Below the pieces are notes generated by a model that ran no database searches, had not been told where the DNA came from, and saw only the letters and a list, made by a program, of their open reading frames with translations. Both the position numbers and the translations under genes were made by a program. Below, piece after piece: positions 63,631 to 64,000 of a stretch of 64,000 nucleotides of DNA (position 1 is the stretch's first letter; each line of letters opens with the position of its first letter). The DNA comes from Haloarcula sp. H-GB4 (GTDB lineage Archaea > Halobacteriota > Halobacteria > Halobacteriales > Haloarculaceae): positions 1,364,001 to 1,428,000 of the forward strand of contig NZ_JAVDDX010000002.1 of assembly GCF_030848575.1 (NCBI RefSeq), given 5' to 3'.

Positions 63631-64000
63631 TTACCGACCTTTCGGCTCCGACTCGACGCTGACTCCCTGTTCAGATACGGCGGCCAGTTCGTCCGCTGGC
63701 GGCTCGCATCTGTCGGGCACGAGTTCGGCGGCAACCTCGCGTGCGCGTTCGAAGTGGGCCGTTGCACTGTCACACGCGGCTCCGGAAGTGTCTCGATTTG
63801 ACTCGTCGCTGCCCTCACGTCGCTTCTGTCGCCCCGCTTCACGGTGTGTCTCGACCAGTTCGACAGCGATGTCTGCGAGCGCCTGCCGGAGCGACGCCCG
63901 GTCGCCGTCGAAGCGGCGGTCACGGCCCCAGTCCAGTTCGTACGCCGTCCGGTAGCGGTCGAGGGCGTCTTCCCAGTGTGTGGCCCGCGCCGCCGGGTCT
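63631..64000 (-). CDS. C-terminal part of a helical acidic protein (partial)
   Basis: The gene runs off the right edge; only the last 122 residues are visible. They are helical (HWEDALDRYRTAYELDWGRD, ADIAVELVETHREAGRQ, AHFERAREVAAELVPD), with a pattern reminiscent of TPR-type repeats, and end VESEPKGR. The domain cannot be named from the fragment. Confidence 0.7.
   Translation of the reverse strand, partial: DPAARATHWEDALDRYRTAYELDWGRDRRFDGDRASLRQALADIAVELVETHREAGRQKRREGSDESNRDTSGAACDSATAHFERAREVAAELVPDRCEPPADELAAVSEQGVSVESEPKGR

Noticed and set aside
1-64000. tRNA, rRNA, CRISPR arrays, insertion sequences or integrases
   Set aside because: No T-loop-like GGTTCRAAYCC signatures in a tRNA context, no regularly spaced direct repeats, and no transposase or integrase motifs were seen.

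Overview
The window is haloarchaeal chromosomal DNA. It is G+C-rich and densely coded, and nearly every soluble protein is strongly acidic (runs of D/E, few K). Markers include archaeal PCNA, RadA, Hjc, Hel308, Orc1/Cdc6, a thermosome subunit, KEOPS Cgi121, Nmd3, Tat lipoproteins with twin arginines and a fused double TatC. A copper nitrite reductase together with a phaJ-phaR-phaP-phaE-phaC cluster fits the genus Haloarcula best; this is inference from gene content and the species cannot be fixed by reading. Many starts have a TATA-like element about 25-30 nt upstream, as expected for leaderless or short-leader haloarchaeal transcripts.

Layout. 0-8.3 kb: small membrane protein, SWIM zinc-finger protein, Hjc resolvase, DUF4382 Tat lipoprotein, alpha/beta hydrolase, PCNA, NirK, FtsJ-type rRNA methyltransferase, then a queuosine/preQ-type transporter (VUT family) coupled to a tiny ribbon-helix-helix regulator. 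8.5-13.1 kb: divergent Tat translocase genes (double TatCt and TatCo) and a histidine phosphatase. 13.2-18.8 kb: LarE sulfur transferase, a MutS-family ATPase with an N-terminal helix-hairpin-helix, Orc1/Cdc6, an unknown acidic protein with a tiny one-helix membrane protein. 19-27.3 kb: Rid-family protein, MATE exporter, MaoC hydratase, ferredoxin, hel308-cgi121, a small family protein plus Old Yellow Enzyme homologue, alpha/beta hydrolase. 27.2-31.5 kb: polyhydroxyalkanoate (PHA) cluster. 32-36.4 kb: thermosome followed by a run of hairpins, an AAA+ ATPase, a nuclease-like unknown and a 57-residue acidic protein. 36.4-41.7 kb: membrane and NAD-binding proteins, a sugar epimerase, a CPBP protease, a winged-helix regulator with two 3-helix membrane proteins, cold-shock protein. 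41.8-49.3 kb: XPD/Rad3-like helicase, S9 peptidase, Taw2/Trm5-like enzyme, Nmd3, SDR epimerase. 49.4-55.3 kb: HtpX-PspAB-membrane protein-RadA, aldo/keto reductase and a second CPBP protease. 55.4-64 kb: hexapeptide acyltransferase, an Nmad3-like protein, a single-domain KaiC/RAD55 ATPase with a partner, PHP phosphoesterase, cupin, class I amidotransferase, aldo/keto reductase, Gfo/Idh/MocA dehydrogenase and a truncated gene at the edge.

How the genes fit together. Most of the window is core haloarchaeal housekeeping, with DNA replication and repair strongly represented (Hjc, PCNA, MutS-like, Orc1/Cdc6, Hel308, XPD-like, RadA). No tRNA, rRNA, CRISPR array, insertion sequence or integrase was found. 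Six short genes of fewer than 60 codons were found by direct reading: 8080-8256, 18831-18926, 36194-36367, 45898-45987, 59658-59822 and 61301-61438. The best candidates for undescribed systems are the acyltransferase/Nmad3-like/KaiC-like run at 55.4-58.3 kb, the RHH-transporter module with repeated operator-like boxes near 8.2 kb, the AAA+/nuclease-like/small-protein group at 33.9-36.4 kb, the regulator plus two membrane proteins at 40.5-41.4 kb, and the hairpin array downstream of the thermosome gene.
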